A DNA stretch of 64,000 nt from Pseudomonas abietaniphila (GTDB lineage: Bacteria > Pseudomonadota > Gammaproteobacteria > Pseudomonadales > Pseudomonadaceae): NCBI RefSeq assembly GCF_039697315.1, contig NZ_CP155619.1, positions 5,208,001 to 5,272,000 on the forward strand, in the 5' to 3' direction. Shown in pieces: positions 54,962 through 63,580 of the stretch (position 1 is the stretch's first letter; each line of letters starts with the position of its first letter). The notes under the pieces were generated by a model. That model saw only the letters and a list, made by a program, of their open reading frames with translations, ran no database searches and was not told the DNA's origin. A program made the position numbers and the translations under genes.

Positions 54962-54984
54962 AAACCTCTGATCCCGTCACATTC

Positions 54985-55077
54985 CCTGTGGGAGTGAATT
55001 CATTCGCGATTGGCCAGTAAGCGCGATGGATCTCCATCGCCTGGCAGATTTTTCGCAAATGAATTCGCTCCCAGAGG
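54985..55077. repeat. REP pair between ccl and the TRAP genes
   Basis: The 376-bp gap between ccl and dctP starts with this inverted pair: CCTGTGGGAGTGAATTCATTCGCGA and TTTTCGCAAATGAATTCGCTCCCAGAGG. The rest of the gap (55078-55337) has no gene; it contains two short CTCCTACAA motifs near 55300 and probably a promoter for the transporter. Confidence 0.8.
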
Positions 55078-55268
55078 CGGAGGCTGTGATAGCCCCAAGG
55101 TGCGTGGACTGGTGGCACTTCTTAATTAGCGTGCTAACTTTCTCGAGGTCGGTGTCTGGATCGCGGGTGGGGGATTTCATGGAGAAAGACTGGCGTTCAG
55201 CTCTGACGAACGCTGGCTTACAAAAAAGCTGATTCTCTAAACACCTTGTGTTCGGCATCGTTAGATAG

Positions 55269-56333
<1,065 letters not shown>

Positions 56334-56422
56334 TTCTCAAGGCCGTCTGATCGACACAGGCAGTGATGTCTGCGTGACCACCCGGGCAAGGGGTGGTCAC
56401 CCTCTACGTTCGGAGAATTCTT

Positions 56423-57055
56423 ATGCAATCGCTGACGCGACTCTGGGAGCATCTGGAGGAGGGCTTCATCGCCTTCCTGCTGGCTGCCATGACGCTGGTG
56501 ACATTCGTCTACGTGGCGCTGAACAACATCTACACGCTGTTTTATACCCTCAGCGATCAGTGGGCGGTCAGCAGCGACTTTTTCGCAGGGATTGGCGACC
56601 ACTTGATGGGCTACGCGCAGAGCATGACCTGGAGCGTGGCGCTGACCAAGGCCCTCTTCGGATGGCTGATCTTTTTCGGGATTTCCTACGGCGTGCGCAC
56701 CGCCGGGCACCTGGGGGTCGACGTGCTGGTCAAGAAAACCAGCAAGCCGGTGCAACGCATTCTGGCGATGCTGGCCTGTGCTTGCTGCCTGGCCTATGCC
56801 GGACTGTTTCTGGTCGCGAGTTACAAGTGGGTGTCCGCTTTGTGGGTGGCGGGTATCGGGGCTGAAGACCTGGACCGTTTTGGCATCAAAGTCTCCTACA
56901 TCACGCTGATCGTTCCGATCGGCTTCACGCTGGTGATTGCCCGTTACCTGGAAATCCTCTACCGCATCTGGACCCACCGGCAGACCGGTCTGGGCCTGGC
57001 TGACGAAGCGGCAGAAGCGAGCAAGCTGGCCAACCCTGGTGAGGAGCAACACTGA
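56423..57055 (+). CDS. dctQ: TRAP transporter small permease DctQ
   Basis: 210 residues from the ATG at 56423, with CGGAGAA upstream. Four membrane helices are visible, around 16-40 (GFIAFLLAAMTLVTFVYVAL), 75-100, 115-140 and 158-180. Helix 2 is preceded by MTWSVALTKALFGWLIFFGI. It pairs with DctM in the membrane. Its stop codon overlaps the dctM start by one base (TGATG). Confidence 0.9.
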   Translation: MQSLTRLWEHLEEGFIAFLLAAMTLVTFVYVALNNIYTLFYTLSDQWAVSSDFFAGIGDHLMGYAQSMTWSVALTKALFGWLIFFGISYGVRTAGHLGVDVLVKKTSKPVQRILAMLACACCLAYAGLFLVASYKWVSALWVAGIGAEDLDRFGIKVSYITLIVPIGFTLVIARYLEILYRIWTHRQTGLGLADEAAEASKLANPGEEQH

Positions 57056-58338
57056 TGACGGTTATCTGTTTGTTCCTGCTGCTGTTCGTGTTCATGTTCC
57101 TTGGCGTGCCTATCGCGATTTCGCTCGGGCTGGCCGGTGCCACCTCAATTCTGCTGTTCAGCCCGGACTCCCTGAGTTCGCTGGCGATCAAGCTGTTCGA
57201 GACGTCCGACAGCTACACCTTTCTGGCGATTCCGTTCTTTCTGCTGTCCGGTGCGTTCATGACCACCGGCGGCGTGGCGCAACGGCTGATCGACTTCGCC
57301 AATGCCTGCGTCGGCCACATTCGCGGCGGTCTGGCGATCGCGGCGGTGCTGGCATGCATGCTGTTCGCGGCGTTGTCCGGGTCATCTCCGGCGACGGTGG
57401 CGGCGGTGGGTTCGATTGCCGTGGCGGGCATGGTGCGGTCCGGTTACCCGAAGGAATTCGGCGCCGGGATCATCTGCAACGCCGGTACGCTGGGCATTCT
57501 GATCCCTCCCTCCATTGTCATGGTGGTGTATGCGGCAGCGACGGAGACCTCGGTTGGCAAGCTCTTCATCGCCGGTGTGGTGCCGGGGATCTTGCTCGGC
57601 GTGGCGTTGATGGTGGTGATCTACATCGTCGCCCGGGTCAAAAAGCTGCCCGCCCAGCCTCGGGTGTCGTTCCGTCAATGGCTGCATACCGCGCAGCGGG
57701 CGTTCTGGGGTCTGCTGTTGCTGGTGATCATCCTGGGTGGCATCTACAGCGGCATGTTCACTCCCACCGAGGCAGCGGCTGTCGCGGCGGTGTATTCAGC
57801 GTTCATCGCGCTGTTCGTCTACAAAGACATGCGTTTGAAAGATTGCCCGAAGGTCCTGCTGGAGTCCGGGCGGTTGACCATCATGCTGATGTTCATCATT
57901 GCCAACGCGATGCTCTTTGCGCATGTGCTGACGACTGAACAGATTCCGCAGCAGATTACCGCTTGGGTTATTTCCGAAGGCCTGACGCCCATCGGCTTTT
58001 TGATCATGGTTAACATCGTGTTGCTGGTGGCGGGCAGTTTCATGGAGCCTTCGGCAATTATCCTGATCCTTGCACCGATCTTCTTCCCGATCGCCATGAA
58101 ACTGGGAATCGACCCCATTCACCTCGGTATCGTGATGGTGGTGAACATGGAGATCGGGCTGGTGCATCCACCGGTGGGTCTGAACCTGTTCGTGACCTCG
58201 GCGGTGACCGGTCTGACGCTCGGACAGACCATTCGCGCGGCGTTGCCATGGTTGTCGATCCTGCTGGTGTTCCTGTTGCTGGTGACATACGTGCCGTTTA
58301 TTTCGCTGGCGCTGCCGAACTGGCTGGGGATGCCTTGA
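57055..58338 (+). CDS. dctM: TRAP transporter large permease DctM
   Basis: 427 residues with about 12 membrane helices. Typical DctM motifs include FMFLGVPIAISLGLAGATSI, the re-entrant LFAALSGSSPATVAAVGSIA, and GILIPPSIVMVVYAAATETS with IGLVHPPVGLNLFVTSAVTG near the C-terminus. It carries the substrate and the sodium ions across the inner membrane. It is the last gene of the itaconate-transport unit and is followed by a good terminator. Confidence 0.94.
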   Translation: MTVICLFLLLFVFMFLGVPIAISLGLAGATSILLFSPDSLSSLAIKLFETSDSYTFLAIPFFLLSGAFMTTGGVAQRLIDFANACVGHIRGGLAIAAVLACMLFAALSGSSPATVAAVGSIAVAGMVRSGYPKEFGAGIICNAGTLGILIPPSIVMVVYAAATETSVGKLFIAGVVPGILLGVALMVVIYIVARVKKLPAQPRVSFRQWLHTAQRAFWGLLLLVIILGGIYSGMFTPTEAAAVAAVYSAFIALFVYKDMRLKDCPKVLLESGRLTIMLMFIIANAMLFAHVLTTEQIPQQITAWVISEGLTPIGFLIMVNIVLLVAGSFMEPSAIILILAPIFFPIAMKLGIDPIHLGIVMVVNMEIGLVHPPVGLNLFVTSAVTGLTLGQTIRAALPWLSILLVFLLLVTYVPFISLALPNWLGMP

Positions 58339-58382
58339 GGGCTGTTCGAGCCTTGAAATAGAACTGTGAGCGCAGTGCCTTG

Positions 58383-58417
58383 GCCCTCGTTGACGTTGAG
58401 TCTTCGGGGGCTTTTTT
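58383..58417 (+). terminator. Rho-independent terminator of the TRAP operon
   Basis: GCCCTCG (58383-58389) pairs with CGGGGGC (58405-58411) with one G-T wobble, followed directly by TTTTTT (58412-58417). It lies 45 bp after the dctM stop. Confidence 0.8.
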
Positions 58418-58531
58418 CATGGGTTCGATTTGAGGTGTTCAGGATTCGAGGCGTTCTGGATGTCTGGTGGTGCTGGTTTTTGTGTGTATATCCGTTGTTC
58501 CGGGCGACACGGATTCACCTTTTCGCCCCTC

Positions 58532-58748
58532 GGCGAGTCACTTTTGAAAAGGCGCCAAAACAACCAAAAGCGCCTTGCTCCTGGTTTGGCCTCGACTGCG
58601 TCGAGGTACCTTCACTCCGGCGACGCTCCGTGGGCCCGCCGCCCGCCGCCATTCATGGGGGGCGGCTCTCGCGGCATCCATGCCGCTCGGCCCACTCCGC
58701 GCCGCCTGCGTTCAGCCTGCACCCAAGTCGCGTTTTGTGGTGTCTGGA
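58532..58748. repeat. Left arm of a 215-bp inverted repeat block
   Basis: About 217 bp that recur inverted at 59194-59405 with roughly 80% identity by eye. Shared blocks are GACGCTCCGTGGGC, GGCGGCTCTCGCGGC, CCATGCCGCTCGGCCCACTC and TGCACCCAAGTCGCGTTTTG. It has weak open frames, but none with a ribosome site or stable composition on both copies. It is probably a non-autonomous repeated element. Confidence 0.8.
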
Positions 58749-58797
58749 ATTTCTCGGTATGAAGATCAAAAGCAAAAACATCGGATCACGCGAATCC

Positions 58798-59088
58798 TGT
58801 AGGAGCGACCGGGGTGGCGTTCCACCTTGTCCCGCGATCTACCGCGTAGCGGTAGCAAAACCAGGTGACTCAGTAATGCCTGACACGACGCGTGCACAGG
58901 TCTTGCTGCCGGTTCCCGGCAGATCGCGGGACAAGCCACGCTCCTACAATTACCGAGTGGCGTTCCACCTTGCCCGCGATCTACCGCGCAGCGGTAGTAA
59001 AATCAGGCGACTCGATGATGCCTGACACCCCGCGTGCACAGGTTTTGCTGCCGGTTCCCGGCAGATCGCGGGCAAGCGCGCTCCTACA
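58798..59088. repeat. Two tandem REP hairpin units between the inverted arms
   Basis: Unit one (58798-58948) and unit two (58954-59088) share TGGCGTTCCACCTT, CCCGCGATCTACCGCG and the right half GCTGCCGGTTCCCGGCAGATCGCGGG; unit two lacks the first TGTAGGAGCG. Spacing is about 143 bp. They belong to the same family as the perfect 32-bp inverted repeat at 52583-52716. The surrounding gap 58339-59555 has no convincing gene. Confidence 0.85.
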
Positions 59089-59193
59089 GTTAAGAGTGCA
59101 GCGCAGAATAAGGGTGGAAAGCGGACGAATGATGCACGCATCAAAAAAGCGAGGAGCGTTAGCTCCAGCCCGCGTCGCTCTTGTACGCAACAG

Positions 59194-59405
59194 TCCAGAC
59201 AACACAAAACGCGACTTGGGTGCAGGCCAAACGTAGACTACGCGGAGTGGGCCGAGCGGCATGGAGGCCGCGAGAGCCGCCCCCCGCCATGGATGGCGGA
59301 TGGCGGCGTGCCCACGGAGCGTCGTCGGAGTGCGGGAACCCGACGAAGTCGGGCCCAACCGGGAGCAGACACTTGGTTACTTGGTGTCTTTTCAAGTGAC
59401 CCGCC
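59194..59405. repeat. Right arm of the 215-bp inverted repeat block
   Basis: Inverted copy of 58532-58748. It starts TCCAGACAACACAAAACGCG and ends with GACCCGCC next to a sequence unrelated to the left flank. The remaining 150 bp to the aldolase stop codon (59406-59555) hold no recognisable feature. Confidence 0.8.
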
Positions 59406-59555
59406 GATGAACTGACCCCCGAAAGTTGGACACCCAGTCCAACCGAGGGGACAGTTCACGAAGGCGGAACGCTTCTGCCGTTAGGCAGAACCAGAAATAC
59501 CAGCACCCCCACACACCATGGATAGACACAAAAACTCAGCGCCAAACCCCCAGAC

Positions 59556-60356
59556 TCAATCAGCAAAATCCGGCTCAGTCCTCGCCAATACCCGCTTCAC
59601 ACTCTCCAGATGCAACCGCGCACTCTCAGCATCCTCCTCACTCATCTGCCGCGCCGTACGCAGCAGCACCTCCTGATCGATCACCTTCAACGGACGCCCG
59701 GAACTCATTGCCTTGAGCTGCACCTCAGCCGCCCGCTCCAGGTAATACAGATCGTCCCAGGCCTGCGCGATGCTCGGAGCCGTCACCATCACCCCGTGAT
59801 TCTTCAAAAACACAATGTCTGCCTGACCCATCGACGCCGCGATCCGGTCGCCTTCGTGATTGTCCAGCGCCAGGCCGTTGTAATCCTCATCCACCGCCAC
59901 ACGCCCATAAAACTTCAGCGCGGTCTGACCCGCCCAGGCCAAGGGCTCACCTTCCAGCATCGCCAGCGCCGTCGCATGGGGCATGTGGGTATGGAACGCC
60001 GCCGCTGCCTGTGGCTTGTGCAGGTGCAGCCGCGCATGGATATAAAAGGCCGTCGCCTCAGGCTTGCCATCCCCCATGATCACGTTGCCGTCGAAGTCAC
60101 AGACCAGCAGGCTCGACGCCGTGATCTCTGCGAAGGCCAGGCCATAGGGATTCACCAGAAACAGCTCCGGATAACCCGGTACCAGCGCTGAAAAGTGATT
60201 GCAGATGCCCTCGCTCAAACCCAGTCGCGCCGCCATGCGAAAGCTGGCCGCCAGATCGATGCGGGCGGCCTGGACCTGTGGGGCAGTCAGATGGGGATAA
60301 CGCCTGTCGTGACGATCATGCAGATGATCACCGGAAAAACGCAGATCGTGCGCCAT
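59556..60356 (-). CDS. Class II aldolase/adducin family protein
   Basis: 266 residues with a strong AAGGAG before the ATG. The zinc-binding histidines appear in AAAAFHTHMPHATALAML, with a third in VFLKNHGVMVTAPSIAQA; the catalytic acid is likely in the GKPEATAFYIHARLH segment. Enzymes of this fold cleave phosphorylated sugars such as fuculose- or ribulose-phosphate, but others act on non-phosphorylated hydroxy-acids. It follows the dehalogenase gene by 10 bp in a two-gene operon. Confidence 0.88.
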   Translation of the reverse strand: MAHDLRFSGDHLHDRHDRRYPHLTAPQVQAARIDLAASFRMAARLGLSEGICNHFSALVPGYPELFLVNPYGLAFAEITASSLLVCDFDGNVIMGDGKPEATAFYIHARLHLHKPQAAAAFHTHMPHATALAMLEGEPLAWAGQTALKFYGRVAVDEDYNGLALDNHEGDRIAASMGQADIVFLKNHGVMVTAPSIAQAWDDLYYLERAAEVQLKAMSSGRPLKVIDQEVLLRTARQMSEEDAESARLHLESVKRVLARTEPDFAD

Positions 60357-60366
60357 AAGTCTCTCC

Positions 60367-61077
60367 TTACTCGTTCACCCAGCCTCGGCTGCGAAGGTAA
60401 TGCGGCACTTTCGCCAAGTCCGGCAGTGTCGCGTCAGGAGTGTAGTCCGGGAGCGGCTTGCGTTGGGTTCCCCGGTCGATCCAGACACACCGGAACCCCA
60501 TGCCCTTGGCGGCTTCGAGGTCCAGATGCGGGCTGGCACAAATGTGCAGCACGTCATCGATGCCAACACTCAATTGCGCGTGAGCATGCTGGAACAGCTG
60601 ATGGTTCGGCTTGTACGCCTGCGCCTGTTGAGCCGTGATCACCCGGTCAATGCAACCGCCCAGTTGAGCGACGTTGCCCGCGATGATGTCGTCGTCGGTG
60701 TTGGAGACGATGCACAGCATGAAGCCCTGCGTTTTCAGCCATTGGAGCGTAGCGACGACCTCGGGAAAGGGCGGCATCTGGCTGATGCGCCGGATCAGGC
60801 GTTCGCCATCTTTGGGCTCGAACGGCATGCCCAGTTCCTCCAGTGTCAGGGACATCGACAGTCTGGAAATCTCGGCGAACGAGCGGTGGGGAGGTGTTTG
60901 CTCCAGTCGATGTTCGTGGCGGTCATAGACGGTGATGAAACGGTCAACGTCCAGGTCCGTCCTGCCTTTGCGCTGCAACAGGTCACGGACGCAATCGAGC
61001 AGGCCTTCGTCCCATTGAATCAAGGTGCCGTAGCAATCGAAGGTCAGCCAGCGCGGCCGGGTAGGGGGAAGGTTCAT
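60367..61077 (-). CDS. Haloacid dehalogenase type II-like HAD hydrolase
   Basis: 236 residues from the ATG at 61077, with GGAG 6 nt upstream. HAD motif I is FDCYGTLIQWDEGL with the nucleophilic aspartate, motif II is LCIVSNTDDD, and motif III/IV are in AYKPNHQLFQHAH and HICASPHLDLEAAKGMGFRC. Type II enzymes hydrolyse 2-haloacids, but many such genes act on phosphates or other C2-C3 acids. Cotranscribed with the class II aldolase, so a shared pathway is likely. Divergent from a LysR gene 109 bp away. Confidence 0.88.
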   Translation of the reverse strand: MNLPPTRPRWLTFDCYGTLIQWDEGLLDCVRDLLQRKGRTDLDVDRFITVYDRHEHRLEQTPPHRSFAEISRLSMSLTLEELGMPFEPKDGERLIRRISQMPPFPEVVATLQWLKTQGFMLCIVSNTDDDIIAGNVAQLGGCIDRVITAQQAQAYKPNHQLFQHAHAQLSVGIDDVLHICASPHLDLEAAKGMGFRCVWIDRGTQRKPLPDYTPDATLPDLAKVPHYLRSRGWVNE

Positions 61078-61158
61078 GGTCAGCTCCGTGTTCAGGTGTG
61101 TGCCCAACTTTAGAAACCTGTAGAGTGGATCGTAAAATTAAATTAAATTGAAAAAATA

Positions 61159-61173
61159 ATTCGATACTCGAAT
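61159..61173. promoter_or_regulatory. LysR-type inverted repeat upstream of the regulator
   Basis: ATTCGA-tac-TCGAAT is a perfect 6-bp inverted repeat that contains a T-N11-A core. It lies in the spacer shared with the HAD/aldolase operon and overlaps an ATG at 61172, supporting the later start at 61187 for the regulator. Confidence 0.65.
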
Positions 61174-61186
61174 GAAAGGCCCAGCC

Positions 61187-62056
61187 ATGTTTGATCTCGA
61201 ACTGCTCCACACCTTCGTCTCCGTGGTCGATGCTGGCGGTTTCACCAAGGCAGGGGAACGGGTCAATCGCACGCAATCCACGGTCAGCCAGCAGATACGC
61301 AAGCTCGAGGAACAGCTGGGACGGCCGCTGTTGTTGCGTCAACGCGCGAGCAAACACATTGAGCTGACCGAAGATGGCGAGCGCCTGTTGGGCTATGCCC
61401 GTCGTCTGGTGGCGTTGTCTCTGGAAGCGCACAGTGTGCTGCGTCGCAGCGACGACACGGGCGTGGTCAAACTCGGCGTGCCCGAGGATTTCGATGTGCA
61501 GCGACTGATGACCTTGCTCTCGGGGTTCGCGCGGCAATACCCGCGCATTCGTCTGGACACCGTCAATGGCCTGAGTGTCGACCTGCATGCACGGCTTGAG
61601 GCCAAGGAGATCGATCTGGCGCTGGTGAAGCGGGACCTTCCTTCTCGTCAGGCGCAGCGAGACGAACCAGCACTGGCGAGCTGGCCTGAGCAAGTGAACT
61701 GGGTCGCCGGTCGGGAGGTGCGGATCATCGAAGACCCGGTGCCACTGGTGGTTTATCCGCAGGGCTGCATCTATCGCAACCGCATCGTGCATGCCTTGGA
61801 GTCGTCTGGCCGGCGATGGCGCGTGGCGTTTGCCAGTCAGAGCCTGGTGGGCATTCAGGCGGCGGTGTCGGCAGGATTGGGGATCAGTCTGCTGCCCGCG
61901 TCGGCGATGCGGGCGGACCATCGTCTGTTGAGCGCGGAGGAGGGGTTCGCGTCGGTGCCTGCAAGTGAGTTGGCGTTGATTGCGGGGAACCGTTTGCTGA
62001 CGGACGTGCAGCGCACGCTGGTGACGTACATGAAGGAGGAGATGACCGCGAACTGA
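61187..62056 (+). CDS. LysR-family regulator of the HAD/aldolase operon
   Basis: 289 residues from the ATG at 61187, which has AAGG upstream; the ATG at 61172 lies in the operator. The helix-turn-helix is at about 2-60 (LLHTFVSVVDAGGFTKAGER, then NRTQSTVSQQIRKLEEQLG). The effector domain runs to the end. It is divergent from the dehalogenase-aldolase pair, its likely target. Confidence 0.93.
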   Translation: MFDLELLHTFVSVVDAGGFTKAGERVNRTQSTVSQQIRKLEEQLGRPLLLRQRASKHIELTEDGERLLGYARRLVALSLEAHSVLRRSDDTGVVKLGVPEDFDVQRLMTLLSGFARQYPRIRLDTVNGLSVDLHARLEAKEIDLALVKRDLPSRQAQRDEPALASWPEQVNWVAGREVRIIEDPVPLVVYPQGCIYRNRIVHALESSGRRWRVAFASQSLVGIQAAVSAGLGISLLPASAMRADHRLLSAEEGFASVPASELALIAGNRLLTDVQRTLVTYMKEEMTAN

Positions 62057-62082
62057 CCGGTCACGCGCCAGATCCCGGACAA

Positions 62083-62129
62083 TAAAAAATCCGCGTGTGC
62101 CTGCCAGATACTCAGGGCGCCACGCGGAT
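62083..62129 (-). terminator. Terminator of the small-peptide operon
   Basis: Read on the minus strand, ATCCGCGTG and CACGCGGAT form a perfect 9-bp stem with a 23-nt loop, followed by TTTTTTATTG. It lies 15 bp after the stop of the 24-residue peptide. On the plus strand it has no useful T-run, though it may also help end the LysR transcript. Confidence 0.75.
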
Positions 62130-62143
62130 CGTCTACGACTCGG

Positions 62144-62218
62144 TCAATGCATGAACAGTGCGATCAGGATGATCACGGGAATTGGCACACCCAGGAACCA
62201 CAGCAGTAATGAGCGCAT
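62144..62218 (-). CDS. 24-residue hydrophobic membrane peptide
   Basis: The peptide reads MRSLLLWFLGVPIPVIILIA and ends LFMH. A near-perfect ribosome site, AAGGAG, lies 7 nt before the ATG. Almost the whole chain is one membrane helix with a double proline-bearing VPIPV bend and a single positive residue at the N-terminus. It begins 18 nt after the stop of the larger membrane protein gene and is followed by a clear terminator, so it is the last gene of that operon. Small hydrophobic proteins of this type occur in Pseudomonas but have no assigned function. Confidence 0.75.
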   Translation of the reverse strand: MRSLLLWFLGVPIPVIILIALFMH

Positions 62219-62236
62219 AGCGTTTCTCCTTGATAC

Positions 62237-63169
62237 TCAGCGAATGTTGGAAGTAGTGGCGTAGGCACGGGTTTCGACGTACGTCACGGCATCGCGACGA
62301 CGGCCACCCCAGATGGCTGCAAGGCTGGCAACGAAGGCGCCGCAGAGCAGGGCAACGAAGGTCCAGAGCGCGCTCATCGCAGCCACTTTCGCAGCAGTTT
62401 CAGCGGCCTGTTGAGCTTTCAACTTCGCATCGGCGACCGCTTGCTTAGCCTGGCCGTACACTTGATCGACACGGGCCTGTGCGTCGGCCTGGCTGAGGTT
62501 GGTGCGCTGAGCGACCAGTTGAGCCAGGTAGTTGCGGTCTTCCGGCGCCAATTGACCATCGTTGGCCAGTGTCCTGGTGAAGATCCGCACCACCACGCCG
62601 CGTGCTGCGTCGTCGCTGACAGCAGCCGGACGGTCGTCACGGAACAGGGTGTCGACGAAATAACCATATTGATCGCCACTGGTGTTGCTGGCAGCGCTGC
62701 CTGCAGCGACAGCGGCCGTGCCGGCTACGCCTGCCACCGCACTGGCACCCGCCTTGACGCCACTGCCTACCAGCCCGCTGACGGACCCGACGATCAGCAC
62801 GGCGGCGACCAGGGTCGCAATAGCCCACGACAGGAAGCCGTGAGCGGTGTCACGGAAATACACTTCATCGCCATGCATGTTCGACCATTTCACCCGCAAG
62901 CGACCGGCCAGGTAGCCGCCCAGGCCAGAGGCAATGATTTGCGTCAACGCAAGCCAGACCACTGTGGAAATACCAATGGTTTTAGCGCTGGCGCCTTCGT
63001 TGGCCCAAGGCGACATCGCCGAGAAACCAAGACCCGAGCCCAGCAGGACGAGTATCAAGGATAAAGCTGCGGCGCCCGCGGCACCGGCGAAGATAGCGCC
63101 CCAGGACACGCCCGAGACAGAGGAGGGTTCTTCTACAGCGGCAGGATAAGAATCAGGCGAGACATTCAT
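62237..63169 (-). CDS. Multispanning membrane protein of unknown function
   Basis: 310 residues from the ATG at 63169 (MNVSPDSYPAAVEEPSSV); GGAG lies about 10 nt upstream, and the longer frame to 63298 starts inside a palindrome. Four hydrophobic segments are visible, near 22-45 (WGAIFAGAAGAAALSLILVL), 63-85, 112-150 (very alanine/glycine-rich) and 275-300. Between them are a soluble stretch around DQYGYFVDTLFRDDRPAAVS and an alanine-rich coiled segment near 245-275 (VDQVYGQAKQAVADAKLKAQ). No family is recognised with certainty. It is cotranscribed with the 24-residue peptide. Confidence 0.75.
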   Translation of the reverse strand: MNVSPDSYPAAVEEPSSVSGVSWGAIFAGAAGAAALSLILVLLGSGLGFSAMSPWANEGASAKTIGISTVVWLALTQIIASGLGGYLAGRLRVKWSNMHGDEVYFRDTAHGFLSWAIATLVAAVLIVGSVSGLVGSGVKAGASAVAGVAGTAAVAAGSAASNTSGDQYGYFVDTLFRDDRPAAVSDDAARGVVVRIFTRTLANDGQLAPEDRNYLAQLVAQRTNLSQADAQARVDQVYGQAKQAVADAKLKAQQAAETAAKVAAMSALWTFVALLCGAFVASLAAIWGGRRRDAVTYVETRAYATTSNIR

Positions 63170-63293
63170 TGTTGTGCTGCTCCATGCGAATAAGGGTGTG
63201 ACTTCGCAGGGATAGGTGCAGTGCCTGTGCCAGATCGATATATTGAAAAATCTGTTAAATATCAATACGTTATTTTTGTAATGTAACGTCTGG

Positions 63294-63312
63294 TTCATGC
63301 AAATTGCATGAA
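63294..63312. promoter_or_regulatory. Perfect 19-bp palindrome upstream of the membrane-protein gene
   Basis: TTCATGCAAATTGCATGAA has perfect 9-bp arms around a central A. It lies 125 bp before the membrane-protein start, in the 411-bp spacer shared with the rightward GNAT gene. It is a good operator candidate for an unidentified regulator. Confidence 0.55.
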
Positions 63313-63472
63313 TGGCCCAGCAGGCGCATGCGTTATGCCCGGTTCGTATAAGTTCAATCTCTTCAGGGGCTTGCGACGGGTTTTTAGCGCTCGGTGGAAC
63401 GAGATTGAAACACCTTGGGACTATTTTTTAAAAAAATTGTCCTATGGGATCAGCACTGACAGCGTGTGATAG

Positions 63473-63504
63473 CCGCTCTGACATATATATGTGCTCCAGA
63501 GCGG
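63473..63504. promoter_or_regulatory. Nested palindrome before the GNAT gene
   Basis: CCGCTCT and AGAGCGG form a 7-bp stem (63473-63479 and 63498-63504) that encloses ACATATATATGT, itself a 12-bp palindrome (63481-63492). It lies about 77 bp upstream of the GNAT start. The rest of the spacer 63313-63472 contains an A/T-rich tract TTTTTTAAAAAAA near 63425 but no gene. Confidence 0.4.
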
Positions 63505-63580
63505 ATCAGATCATGTCCTCGGGCCAGTGTTTGACCTATAGTTTCCGCTCAGCGCCCGTTTCTTCGAGAGGTTAATCGTC

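Noticed and set aside
58366..59025. 219-codon frame in the repeat block
   Set aside because: It runs through the inverted arm and REP hairpins; the composition is that of translated repeats.
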